From assembly GCA_009845505.1 (NCBI GenBank), contig VXZL01000175.1, positions 1-10,229 of the forward strand: a stretch of DNA of 10,229 bases, in the 5' to 3' direction. A program made the position numbers and the translations under genes. Positions 1 to 7,786 of the stretch are shown here, one piece after another. The notes under the pieces are model-generated. The model saw only the letters and a list, made by a program, of their open reading frames with translations, made no database searches and was not told the DNA's origin. Source of the stretch: Candidatus Poribacteria bacterium. Lineage in GTDB: Bacteria; Poribacteria; WGA-4E; WGA-3G. How positions within the stretch are numbered: position 1 is the first letter of the stretch; every line of letters begins with the position of its first letter.

Positions 1-1250
1 TATCAGATGTGTCTCCGCTCAAAAATTTAACCCTGCTGGTAAGTCTGAAGCTTCACAAAAACCAAATATCGGACATATCATCATTCAGTAATTTTAGAAG
101 ACTGGTATTAGTCGATCTGGATGCCAACCGAATATCCGATATATCGCCTCTTAAAAATTTGAGGCTCATCAGAAAACTGGACCTTGATGAAAATCAGATA
201 TCAGATGTATCTCCCCTCAAAGATCTGGGGCGCCTGGAAGTCCTGGATCTTCACGACAACCGAATATCTGATATATCGCCTCTGAGCCCCTTAACAAATC
301 TGGAATCCCTAGATCTGGACGATAACCGAATATCGGATGTGTCATCACTCAAGAGTCTGACAAAGTTGACAGTCCTGGATCTGGATGGCAACCAAATATC
401 TGATGTGTCTCCTCTGAGTGAATTGCGGAACTTGATGGAGCTGGATCTCAGGGATAATCAAGTATCGGATGTGTCCCCGCTCAAAAATCTGATAAACCTG
501 AAAGTGCTGGATCTCAGGGAAAATCAGATAGTGGTTTTCTCACCGATCGCTGGGTTGATAGCGAATCTTGTGGAATATTACATGGACCCACTCTCCAAGT
601 CAGTGGATGTGAACCGAGACGGAGTTGTAGATGTGATAGACCTCGCCTTGGTTGCCGCCAACTATCGTAATCCGAACTTCATGGATTCCGTTAGCTCTGG
701 TGCCCATCCGGATGTCAATGGCGATGGTATTGTAGACGTGGAAGACTTGGTCAGCGTCGCGGCGGAGATAGATGCAACAGCGGCCGCTCCGGCACTCAAG
801 AAAAATCCAGTCGCGACATCCCCTCTCACGGCTGCGAGCCTCACGCAGTGGATACAACTCGCCAAGCAACTTGATAGGCAACAACCCTATATGCAAAAGG
901 GGATTACTACCCTTGAGCGGCTCCTTACAGCCTTGACTTTCACAGAAGTATTACCCAAAGAGACGGCACTCCTGGCAAACTATCCCAATCCATTCAATCC
1001 TGAGACGTGGATACCCTATCAGTTAGCAGAACCCGCAGCAGCGAGCATCTCTATCTATGCTGGTGATGGAAAACTCGTCCGGACGTTAGCGTTAGGGCAT
1101 TTGGCGGCGGGTGCGTATCGTAGCAAATCTCGTGCGGCGTATTGGGATGGTCGGAACGAGTTGGGTGAACCTGTAGCGAGCGGCGTTTATTTTTATACGC
1201 TGACTGCTGGGGGTTTCATAACTACCGGCAAAATGCTCATCCAGAAGTAA
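1..1250 (+). CDS. Leucine-rich-repeat surface protein with dockerin-like loops and T9SS/FlgD-like C-terminal tail (5' truncated)
   Basis: This is probably a secreted or surface-displayed binding protein; its ligand is unknown. The frame is open to the left edge (codons from base 3, reading S-D before a GTG at 9) and already lies inside a repeat, so the GTG is not the real start and any signal peptide is off-window. Residues below are numbered from that GTG. Eight 22-residue SDS22/internalin-type leucine-rich repeats (consensus SD-[IV]-SPL..L..L..LDL..N.I) come first, then a degenerate ninth. Two calcium-loop motifs follow: DVNRDGVVDVIDL from residue 200 and DVNGDGIVDVEDL from 235. A helical stretch (about 270-305) leads to NYPNPFNPETWIPY at 324, YWDGRNELGE at 378, and a C-terminal GVYFYTL...KMLIQK. 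That tail resembles FlgD-like Ig folds and type IX secretion sorting domains. There is no LPXTG motif, so wall anchoring of the internalin type is unlikely. The tail is shared with the next gene. Domain calls are firm; export route and function are inferred. Confidence 0.88.
   Translation, partial: SDVSPLKNLTLLVSLKLHKNQISDISSFSNFRRLVLVDLDANRISDISPLKNLRLIRKLDLDENQISDVSPLKDLGRLEVLDLHDNRISDISPLSPLTNLESLDLDDNRISDVSSLKSLTKLTVLDLDGNQISDVSPLSELRNLMELDLRDNQVSDVSPLKNLINLKVLDLRENQIVVFSPIAGLIANLVEYYMDPLSKSVDVNRDGVVDVIDLALVAANYRNPNFMDSVSSGAHPDVNGDGIVDVEDLVSVAAEIDATAAAPALKKNPVATSPLTAASLTQWIQLAKQLDRQQPYMQKGITTLERLLTALTFTEVLPKETALLANYPNPFNPETWIPYQLAEPAAASISIYAGDGKLVRTLALGHLAAGAYRSKSRAAYWDGRNELGEPVASGVYFYTLTAGGFITTGKMLIQK
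3..530 (+). repeat. Eight in-frame 66-base tandem repeats encoding leucine-rich repeats
   Basis: Eight consecutive units of exactly 66 bases (22 codons) encode the LRR solenoid, with no insertions between units. Related DNA strings such as CTGGATCT and ATATC(G/T)GATGT recur at the same phase, so the array is visible in DNA as well as protein. The array continues past the left edge, so the total copy number is unknown. Because units are a multiple of three, recombination between them would change solenoid length without breaking the frame. Confidence 0.9.
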
Positions 1251-1341
1251 TAGCAGCTTACACTGGAACCATTTCTTATTCAACTTTCCTGTTTTAATAG
1301 ATAAGCGCAGCGTACATATTATCATCCACGACGTAAAAATT

Positions 1342-1346
1342 GGAGA
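1342..1346 (+). promoter_or_regulatory. Ribosome binding site (GGAGA) for the sulfatase
   Basis: GGAGA lies 10 bases before the ATG at 1357 and supports that start. A competing AGGAAG at 1385-1390 lies 11 bases before an in-frame ATG at 1402. That second start would put the Tat motif TRRDFL immediately after the N-terminus, which is the usual layout for Tat leaders. Both starts are plausible. Confidence 0.5.
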
Positions 1347-1356
1347 CATTCACGTA

Positions 1357-3456
1357 ATGCAGACAATACCAACGATAAGAACCGAGGAAGACTCCTCAAC
1401 AATGGGTCCCTTTACCAGACGCGATTTTCTTTCAACAAGTTTAAAAGCAGGTGCAGCAGCCTTCACGATGAATCTGTTTTCCAAGCTTCCTGCCAAAGCT
1501 GCGGGGGCATACAATGTATTATTTATCATGGTAGATGACTTGCGTCCGCTGCTCGGGTGTTATGGACATCCAGAGATGCATACACCGAATATTGATGCAT
1601 TAGCCCAACGCGGGACCCTTTTCAACCGCGCTTACTGTCAGTATCCACTCAGTAACCCTACTCGAGCTTCTATATTCGCAGGATTGCGTCCGGACACAAC
1701 CAATGTCCGAGTCAACTCAACCTTTGTTCGTAATAAATTGCCGGATATAGTCACGTTATTTCAGCATTTTAAAGAACACGGTTATCATACCCAATCTTTG
1801 GGGAAAATTGCCTATCGCCCCAAGTTTGATGATGACGACTTCTCTTGGAGTGTTCCATCTTGGAGACCCGTTTGGAGAGCCGTAGATAAACCCAACACGC
1901 CATCTTGGCGAGCCCTTAAGGTTAGGGATTCCGAGTTAAGCGATGGAAAAATTGCAGACCGAGCTGTAAAAACGTTAGAGGTAATCAAAGACCGACAATT
2001 CTTTCTGGGTGTTGGATTCCGCAAACCGCATTTTCCCCTTGAAGCACCACAGAAATACTTTGATCTCTACAATCCAGACACGTTCAATCTACCTGCTTCT
2101 TTGCATCCACCTCAAAATGCTCCGCAAATAGCACTGACTAATTGGAACTCAATAAGAGAATTCCAGGACCTTCCATCTGGCAAAGCCCCGATTTCAGAAG
2201 CGAAAATTCTGGAGATCACTCATGCTTACGTCGCCTCCATCAGCTTCATTGATGCTCAGATTGGTTACGTTTTAAAGCAGCTGGATACGCTTGGTCTCAC
2301 TAAAAGCACGGTCATTCTTTTCTGCGGTGACCACGGGCACCATCTTGGAGAACACGGGATATTAGGAAAGGATTCCCTATTTGAAGTGTCCCTCCATTCT
2401 CCGCTAATCGTGAGCATCCCTGGACAACTCCATACAGGGACCAAAACAGATGCACTCGTCGAATTTGTTGATATATACCCCACATTATGCGAGGCATGCC
2501 AACTCCCGATCCGAGGAGAGTTAGAAGGATTCAGTGCGATGCCTATAATCCAGCAACCTACACTTCCCTGGAAAACAGGGGCTTTCAGCCAACTCAGACG
2601 CGCAGGTGAAAACGGAAACTCCATACGGACGCAACGCTATCGATACACGGAGTGGGGCATCGACGGAAGACGAGGTATAGAACTTTACGATTACGAGGCG
2701 GATCCAGATGAAACCCTCAATGTTGCAGATCTTCTAGAAAATACTGAACTCGTCGCACGCCTCAGTGAGCAGTTGCATGCAGGTTGGCAATCTGCCTTAC
2801 CTGATAGACCGGAACAAACCTCCGTCCGGCAAACGCTACCTTGGGACATTAATAGCGACGGTATTATTGATAGCCATGACCTTGTTTTAGTGTCAGAAAA
2901 CTATGGCACAAAAGATCCAGCACACCCGAAAGTTGATGTGAACAAAGATGGTGCCGTTGACATAGTCGACCTGCTTATCGTTGCAGCGCACTTCGGTGAA
3001 TCCGGTAATTTGGCGGCTCCGTCAACACATATTAAGATTCCGTCACAGCACCTCAGTCTCGTGGAACAGTGGATCGCTGAAGCCCTTTCCGTAGACGACG
3101 GTTCTCATATCTTTCGTCACGGGGTCGCAGCTTTAGAAAGGATACTGAACAATATCCCACCTGAAACAACGACACTCTTGCCCAACTATCCAAATCCATT
3201 CAACCCAGAAACATGGATTCCTTATGATTTAGCAGCGGACGCAGATATCCACATACACATTTACAACCTAAAAGGTGAGTCTATACGACAATTGTCCGTT
3301 GGCTTTCAAACATCTGGCGTCTACCGGACACGGGATCGTGCTGCGTATTGGGATGGTCGCAATGAGTTGGGTGAAGCCGTAGCTAGTGGTGTCTATTTCT
3401 ATACATTAACCACAGGTGATTTCACGGCTACCCGCAAAATGCTCATCCGAAAATAG
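1357..3456 (+). CDS. Iduronate-2-sulfatase-like secreted sulfatase, serine-type active site, with dockerin-like loops and T9SS-like tail
   Basis: Probably hydrolyses sulfate esters, or is a derived relative that does not, outside the cytoplasm. A Tat-type leader is visible (TRRDFL at residues 20-25, then a short hydrophobic stretch and AKA near 46-48). The sulfatase domain spans about 52-480. Metal and active-site residues align well with the iduronate-2-sulfatase group: D60 and D61 (VDDLRP), K150, H225 (RKPHFP), D325-H326 (CGDHGHH) and K338. The formylglycine motif reads S99-N-P-T-R103, with serine in place of the usual cysteine. The residue three after K150 is tyrosine (GKIAY) where a histidine is expected. 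Dockerin-like loops start at 497 (DINSDGIIDSHDL) and 527 (DVNKDGAVDIVDL). The tail follows, with NYPNPFNPETWIPY at 610 and YWDGRNELGE at 664, and ends KMLIRK. At 699 residues it is longer than a plain sulfatase because of this tail. The next gene starts 6 bases downstream, suggesting an operon. The family is secure; substrate and activity are not. Confidence 0.9.
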   Translation: MQTIPTIRTEEDSSTMGPFTRRDFLSTSLKAGAAAFTMNLFSKLPAKAAGAYNVLFIMVDDLRPLLGCYGHPEMHTPNIDALAQRGTLFNRAYCQYPLSNPTRASIFAGLRPDTTNVRVNSTFVRNKLPDIVTLFQHFKEHGYHTQSLGKIAYRPKFDDDDFSWSVPSWRPVWRAVDKPNTPSWRALKVRDSELSDGKIADRAVKTLEVIKDRQFFLGVGFRKPHFPLEAPQKYFDLYNPDTFNLPASLHPPQNAPQIALTNWNSIREFQDLPSGKAPISEAKILEITHAYVASISFIDAQIGYVLKQLDTLGLTKSTVILFCGDHGHHLGEHGILGKDSLFEVSLHSPLIVSIPGQLHTGTKTDALVEFVDIYPTLCEACQLPIRGELEGFSAMPIIQQPTLPWKTGAFSQLRRAGENGNSIRTQRYRYTEWGIDGRRGIELYDYEADPDETLNVADLLENTELVARLSEQLHAGWQSALPDRPEQTSVRQTLPWDINSDGIIDSHDLVLVSENYGTKDPAHPKVDVNKDGAVDIVDLLIVAAHFGESGNLAAPSTHIKIPSQHLSLVEQWIAEALSVDDGSHIFRHGVAALERILNNIPPETTTLLPNYPNPFNPETWIPYDLAADADIHIHIYNLKGESIRQLSVGFQTSGVYRTRDRAAYWDGRNELGEAVASGVYFYTLTTGDFTATRKMLIRK

Positions 3457-3462
3457 TATCAA

Positions 3463-4122
3463 ATGAACATATTACTTGACTTTTTAACGGTGGCACCACT
3501 GCGGACACTCGGTGCTAATGCTACTCGATTGTTATGCGCGTTCATTTTAGGGGTCTTTATTGTTAACATCTACCGGTTAACACATACCAAAATCCCACAA
3601 AAATCGTTTACTGACACACTTATCATTCTGTGTATGTTGATTTCGGTAGTGATGGTGATTATAGGTAATAGTATTGCGCGGGCGTTCAGTTTAGTCGGCG
3701 CGTTGTCTATCATCCGCTTTCGGACTGCTATCCAAGACCCACGTGATATTGGTTTTGTTTGTTACGCTTTAGTTGTCGGAATGGCGGTCGGAGCGGAACA
3801 CCCATCTATCGCGATCTTGGCTGCTTTTCTCGTTGGTATCATCATCCTCGGTATCTACAATTGGCATCAATACTTTGGAAACGATAATGAATTTCGCCTG
3901 GCATTCTGTCTTCCACCCGACCCGCACTTTGAAGACGCTTATCGTCCTGCCTTCAGTAAGTATCTGATTTACGAACGCCTGCTTGAAAAACGGATTAAAA
4001 AAACGCAAGTGATTGAACTGACATTTCGTGTTAAATTGGTGAATCCGGAAGATTGGCTTGCTTTTTTTAATGAACTCTCACGGATTGAAAATGTGACAGC
4101 CGTAAAAATGCATAAAGCGTGA
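3463..4122 (+). CDS. DUF4956-family inner-membrane protein
   Basis: A small membrane protein of unknown biochemical role. Four hydrophobic segments are visible at about residues 23-37, 52-68, 96-111 and 114-132, with a soluble C-terminal part of about 85 residues. The segment SLVGALSIIRFRTAIQDPRD (76-95), followed by a VGMAVG stretch, is the hallmark of the DUF4956 family, and the 219-residue length is typical. Elsewhere DUF4956 genes often sit near VTC/polyphosphate-polymerase-like or CotH-like genes (recalled knowledge); neither is present here. The ATG lies 6 bases after the sulfatase stop with no good Shine-Dalgarno, so translation is probably coupled to the upstream gene. The next gene begins 10 bases after the stop. 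Confidence 0.85.
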   Translation: MNILLDFLTVAPLRTLGANATRLLCAFILGVFIVNIYRLTHTKIPQKSFTDTLIILCMLISVVMVIIGNSIARAFSLVGALSIIRFRTAIQDPRDIGFVCYALVVGMAVGAEHPSIAILAAFLVGIIILGIYNWHQYFGNDNEFRLAFCLPPDPHFEDAYRPAFSKYLIYERLLEKRIKKTQVIELTFRVKLVNPEDWLAFFNELSRIENVTAVKMHKA

Positions 4123-4132
4123 GAACGAAAAA

Positions 4133-6337
4133 ATGATAGAACCACCAAAGCCTACTCTGGCGCATGTCCTCTTAATACTTGTCTTCTCTGTGAATGCTGC
4201 TGATGCCCAAGAACCGTTATGGTTAACCCATTTGACGGAACCTATCCAAATGGATGGTTTAAGTAACGAACCCGGATGGCAGGGAATTGAACCGCTGCCG
4301 ATGATCATGTACAAACCTACTTATAGAGGCGAACCGACTGAGAAAACTGAAGTTAGAGTTGCCTATGATAAAGATTACTTCTACTGCTCAGCGCGGTGTT
4401 ACGATACCGATCCCTCTGGGATTCGTGTAAACTCACTCTACCGAGACCGATCAAGCAAAGATGATAAATTTGGAATCATTCTCGATACCTTCAATGACAA
4501 AGAAAGTGCTTTGTCGTTTTGGACGACTCCCGCTGGTGTCCGAGGTGATGAGGCGATTTTTAATGACGGTAAATCGGATAACAAGAACTGGGATACTTAT
4601 TGGGATGTCGCAGTGGTTCAAAACGAAAAAGGGTGGTTTGTTGAGATGCGTATTCCCTTTTCCAGCTTGCATTTTCAGGATAAAAATAGTAGTGTTGCTA
4701 TGCGGTTAATCGCTTACCGAAATATCGCCCGAAAAAATGAGCGTGTTGTTTTTCCTGATTTGTCTCCAGAGCGGGGCATCGATACACCCTCTCGGGCACA
4801 TCCTATTGTTTTGGATCAGATTTACAGTCAAAAACCCGTTTACCTTACACCTTATATTGCCGGAGGACTTGAACAACCCCCCACATTGAACGATGCTGAG
4901 ACTGCCTATCACCTCAAGAATGCGTTGGCGAGAAATGCAGGGGGCGATATTAAATATAATGTTACCAGCAACCTCACTCTGGATACAACACTAAACCCAG
5001 ATTTTGCGCAAGCCGAAGCTGATGATCAGCAAGTGAATTTGAGCCGATTTTCGCTCTTCTTCCCAGAAAAACGGCAATTCTTTCAAGAGCGTTCCGGGAT
5101 TTTCTCCTTTAATTTTCTCGGACGTGCTCGACTTTTTCATAGCCGCCGAATCGGCATCCAGGACCGTGAACAGATACCCATTATTGGTGGGGCAAGGCTC
5201 GTTGGACGTATCGGAGATTGGGATCTCGGTTTTCTTAACATGCAAACCGCTCGTAAAGCGGAAATCCCCAGAGAAAACTTCGGGGTCCTACGCCTGCGTC
5301 GGCAGGTGCTTAATCCATATTCTTACGCTGGCATCCTGCTTACCAACCGTATTGATGAAGAAGGGAATTACAACTTCGCCTATGGACTTGATGGCATTTT
5401 CCGGCTTTTTGGAAAAGAATATTTAACCCTTAAGTGGGGACAAACTTTTGAAGATCAAGTCATTCAAGAACAACCCTTCAATTTCTTAGATACGGCGATG
5501 TTTCTCACAGAACTGACTCGGCGCACCGATGTTGGGTTCGATTATGAACTCGTCGTAGCGCGAAGTGGTAAAGATTTCTTGCCCGGAATTGGATATACAA
5601 GACGAGAGGATTTCACACAACTCCGCGGAAGTGCTCGGTATGATTGGCTCATGGGAAAAGGCACCGCAATTAGACAAGTAAGTCCACTACAGTTCTCCGG
5701 ATTCATCGTACTCCGCAATGAAGATAGATCGGTAGAATCTGCTGAGTTTGATTATAATACTGATTTTGAATGGAAATCTGGTGCAGCTCTGTCAATGGAC
5801 CTTGAAATGGATTATGAAGACCTTATCGAAGATGAGGACTTTCCAGAGGATACGGTAATCCCAGCGGGGAGTTATACCTATTTCAGGACTGAAGGCGGTT
5901 TCGATATGCCGAATAAAAGCCTATTTCGTACAGATTTCGGTTGGGCTTTAGGCAGTTTTTTTGATGGATGGCGACTTGACTTGGAGGTTAAACCAACTTG
6001 GAATGTGTCCCGACACTTGGAAATAATCAGTGCGTATGAAGTTAATGTTATCCGGTTTCCCAAACGCAATCAGGGATTTAACGCACATGTCGCCCGTTTA
6101 CGCACTCGGGCAGCTCTAAACACACACGTTTCCCTAAATGCATTTGTGCAATACAACAGTGCAAGTGATCGGTTCTCAACAAACATTCGATTTCGATACA
6201 ATTTCCGTGAAGGAAATGATTTATGGTTGGTTTATAATGAAAATCTCAACACATATAGAGATGATGAAATACCAAAGCAGCTCCTAACGCGCGGACGCAC
6301 GGTGCTGCTGAAGTATACAAATACCTTTAGCATGTAG
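4133..6337 (+). CDS. DUF5916 outer-membrane protein with N-terminal CBM9-like domain
   Basis: Probably an outer-membrane beta-barrel protein with a periplasmic or surface carbohydrate-binding-like domain; its substrate is unknown. A signal peptide is visible: hydrophobic residues 9-20, then a likely signal peptidase I site ADA|Q after residue 25. Residues about 30-225 look like a DOMON/CBM9-like fold, opening with IQMDGLSNEPGW and containing VRVAYDKDYFYCSARCYD. The barrel part begins near VYLTPYIAG (236-244). It contains the family signature TLNPDFAQAEAD (286-297) followed by NLSRFSLFFPEKRQFF, then many alternating aromatic and polar strands to the end. The C-terminus (KYTNTFSM) has phenylalanine third from the end rather than as the last residue, slightly off the usual barrel signal. 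At 734 residues it is near normal length. It is the last gene of a tight three-gene set, and no clear terminator hairpin follows. Family assignment is firm, function open. Confidence 0.87.
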   Translation: MIEPPKPTLAHVLLILVFSVNAADAQEPLWLTHLTEPIQMDGLSNEPGWQGIEPLPMIMYKPTYRGEPTEKTEVRVAYDKDYFYCSARCYDTDPSGIRVNSLYRDRSSKDDKFGIILDTFNDKESALSFWTTPAGVRGDEAIFNDGKSDNKNWDTYWDVAVVQNEKGWFVEMRIPFSSLHFQDKNSSVAMRLIAYRNIARKNERVVFPDLSPERGIDTPSRAHPIVLDQIYSQKPVYLTPYIAGGLEQPPTLNDAETAYHLKNALARNAGGDIKYNVTSNLTLDTTLNPDFAQAEADDQQVNLSRFSLFFPEKRQFFQERSGIFSFNFLGRARLFHSRRIGIQDREQIPIIGGARLVGRIGDWDLGFLNMQTARKAEIPRENFGVLRLRRQVLNPYSYAGILLTNRIDEEGNYNFAYGLDGIFRLFGKEYLTLKWGQTFEDQVIQEQPFNFLDTAMFLTELTRRTDVGFDYELVVARSGKDFLPGIGYTRREDFTQLRGSARYDWLMGKGTAIRQVSPLQFSGFIVLRNEDRSVESAEFDYNTDFEWKSGAALSMDLEMDYEDLIEDEDFPEDTVIPAGSYTYFRTEGGFDMPNKSLFRTDFGWALGSFFDGWRLDLEVKPTWNVSRHLEIISAYEVNVIRFPKRNQGFNAHVARLRTRAALNTHVSLNAFVQYNSASDRFSTNIRFRYNFREGNDLWLVYNENLNTYRDDEIPKQLLTRGRTVLLKYTNTFSM

Positions 6338-6674
6338 CATATCCGTTCGAGAAATGAGTTCCCAGCCTTTCAATTCTCCAGTCTCCCATCTGACTACTGA
6401 TATTCCTATAATCTATGCCTTTCACAAAAGATTGAAGAAACAACAGAGAATATAACACAAACAGGATTAATCAAACGCCTTCTTAACCCTATATTATAGT
6501 GATATTTAGAATTAATAGGACACTCGGCACCGGTTCGGTTAGGAATGCACGTCGCATTTGGGCGATTACGCCGCAAAACCGAATCTACCAGGGGTGGGAG
6601 AAGTGTCTCTTTATCTTTTCGGTTTTACTATAAATTTTTAATAAAAAGCGTAGCGAGGTCCATGAGTTAAAAGC
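6338..6674. other. 337-base intergenic region between the DUF5916 and epimerase genes
   Basis: No gene of believable length is present. The first 180 bases are AT-rich and show no convincing hairpin terminator. A TATTAT at 6492-6497 could be a -10 box, but no good -35 sits at the right distance. The second half holds the folded element at 6518-6626. Just before the epimerase ATG there is GAGG at 6654-6657 and a three-codon ATG-AGT-TAA at 6662-6670, out of frame with the gene. Spacing from GAGG to the epimerase ATG is long (17 bases), so its translation signal is weak or unusual. Confidence 0.7.
6518..6626 (+). ncRNA. Candidate structured leader or dispersed palindromic repeat with alternative stems
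   Basis: The + strand can fold as a three-way junction. The closing stem is 6532-6540 with 6577-6585 (core TTCGGTT/AACCGAA). Inside it are hairpins 6544-6548/6554-6558 (AATGC, 5-base loop, GCATT) and 6561-6564/6569-6572 (GGCG, ATTA loop, CGCC). An outer arm 6518-6524/6602-6608 (GGACACT/AGTGTCT, one G-U) can extend it. A second TTCGGTTTT at 6618-6626 pairs perfectly over 9 bp with 6575-6583, which competes with the closing stem. A TAAATTTTTAAT tract follows. This could be a regulatory leader for the epimerase or a genome-wide palindromic repeat. No known riboswitch class is recognised. Confidence 0.4.
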
Positions 6675-7670
6675 ATGAAAAAGAAAGCATTAGTCACAGG
6701 CGGTGCGGGTTTTATGGGCGCGCACGTCGTTAATGAACTTCTCCGCCAAGGCGACACAGATGTCGTCGCACTTGACGACCTCAGCGGCGGTTTCCGTGAG
6801 AACCTTAATCCCGCTGTAACCTTTGTCGAAGGAAGTATACTTGATACTTCGCTGATAAATCAACTCTGTGAGCAGCATCAATTCGACTACATCTATCATC
6901 TCGCTGCTTATGCGGCAGAGGGATTGAGTCACTTTATCAAACGATTCAACTATCAGAACAACCTCATCGGAAGCGTAAACCTTATAAACGCCGCCGTAAA
7001 CTACAACGTCAAACGCTTTGTGTTCACCTCATCCATTGCTGTCTACGGTGAAAACCAGCTCCCAATGCATGAAGGACTTCAACCGATGCCGGAAGATTCC
7101 TACGGCATCGCCAAATACGCTGTAGAACAAGAACTCGCTGTCTCCAAACGGCTCTTCGGCTTGGAGTATACCATCTTCCGACCACACAACGTCTACGGTG
7201 AACTCCAGAACATTGGTGACAAGTATCGAAACGTCATCGGTATTTTCATGAACAACATCATGCAAGAGGAACCTTTGGTAATCTTTGGAGACGGAGAACA
7301 GACCCGCGCCTTTACGCACATAGCGGATGTCGCACCTCATATCGCTCGCGCTGTAGACATTCCGGAGGCTTCGGGAGAGGTCTTTAACGTCGGTTCCGAT
7401 AAATATGTAACCGTCAACGAATTGGCGGACTTGGTGATGACAGCAATGGGAAAAGAGGTAAGTGTTATCAATATGCGTGCCAGAGAAGAGGTAAAACACG
7501 CCTATTGCTCACATGAGAAATTCCAAGGTGTTTTCGGAGACACATCAAAGGTAGAACTTCCAGACGGTTTGGACAGAATGGCGACATGGGCAAAATCTGT
7601 TGGTCCACGAGTTTCCAGTCCTTTCACTAACATCGAAATCCGTAAAAATTTGCCTGATAGCTGGAAGTAG
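6675..7670 (+). CDS. NAD-dependent sugar epimerase/dehydratase (extended SDR, UDP-glucose 4-epimerase-like)
   Basis: Probably interconverts or modifies a nucleotide sugar in the cytoplasm to supply polysaccharide synthesis. The Rossmann NAD site is VTGGAGFMGAH, with G9, G12 and G15, and D34 after the second strand (VVALDD) favours NAD. HLAAYAAEG follows. The catalytic set is visible: S119/S120 in FTSSIAVYG, and Y143-x-x-x-K147 in SYGIAKYAVEQ. Later family motifs are RPHNVYGE and FGDGEQTRAFTHIADV. At 331 residues it has the usual length. The exact substrate cannot be read from sequence, so galE is not assigned. The ATG at 6675 is preferred because the glycine motif begins eight residues in, although the Shine-Dalgarno is distant. 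Its neighbours, a flippase and a sulfotransferase, fit a surface-glycan pathway. The gene follows a folded leader candidate. Confidence 0.9.
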   Translation: MKKKALVTGGAGFMGAHVVNELLRQGDTDVVALDDLSGGFRENLNPAVTFVEGSILDTSLINQLCEQHQFDYIYHLAAYAAEGLSHFIKRFNYQNNLIGSVNLINAAVNYNVKRFVFTSSIAVYGENQLPMHEGLQPMPEDSYGIAKYAVEQELAVSKRLFGLEYTIFRPHNVYGELQNIGDKYRNVIGIFMNNIMQEEPLVIFGDGEQTRAFTHIADVAPHIARAVDIPEASGEVFNVGSDKYVTVNELADLVMTAMGKEVSVINMRAREEVKHAYCSHEKFQGVFGDTSKVELPDGLDRMATWAKSVGPRVSSPFTNIEIRKNLPDSWK

Positions 7671-7689
7671 ATAGCCATCAGCATTGGCC

Positions 7690-7725
7690 CGCAAGTCCAC
7701 ACGCGACTTGCGTAGGTCGCTACGC
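7690..7725. repeat. Two overlapping hairpins just after the epimerase
   Basis: CGCAAGTC (7690-7697) and GACTTGCG (7705-7712) form a perfect 8-bp stem with a 7-base loop. GCGTAG (7710-7715) and CTACGC (7720-7725) form a 6-bp stem with a 4-base loop. They share bases 7710-7712, so both cannot form fully at once. No T-run follows, so a classic rho-independent terminator is not supported; a dispersed palindromic repeat is as likely. Confidence 0.55.
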
Positions 7726-7766
7726 TTTGGATTTCCATCAGCACACTTCACTTTCGATTTCCATCA
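7725..7766. repeat. Direct repeat of a 16-base motif, 26-base period
   Basis: CTTTGGATTTCCATCA (7725-7740) recurs as CTTTCGATTTCCATCA (7751-7766) with one mismatch. CCATCAGCA also occurs at both 7675-7683 and 7735-7743. The spacer therefore looks built from repeated short intergenic pieces rather than a gene. Confidence 0.6.
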
Positions 7767-7786
7767 ACAAAGACGCAAGCGTTACC

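Noticed and set aside
600..896. Minus-strand open frames opposite the LRR gene
   Set aside because: They lie wholly within the dockerin-like part of a well-supported + strand gene and show no recognisable domain or ribosome binding site.
1317..1322. TATTAT as a -10 promoter box before the sulfatase
   Set aside because: No acceptable -35 is found 16-18 bases upstream, and such strings are common in AT-rich gaps.
6492..6497. TATTAT as a -10 promoter box in the 337-base gap
   Set aside because: The sequence at the matching -35 position is not promoter-like, so it is only mentioned in the description of the gap.
6662..6670. Three-codon upstream ORF (ATG-AGT-TAA) before the epimerase
   Set aside because: It is too short to distinguish from chance; noted only because a GAGG lies just before it.
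7029..7499. 156-codon minus-strand frame opposite the epimerase
   Set aside because: The + strand has complete SDR motifs across this stretch; the minus frame has no domain signature and is a codon-bias shadow.
7502..7751. Minus-strand small frames spanning the epimerase end and the repeat spacer
   Set aside because: They are composed of the epimerase antisense plus intergenic repeats and hairpins; such frames can recur with repeats without being genes.
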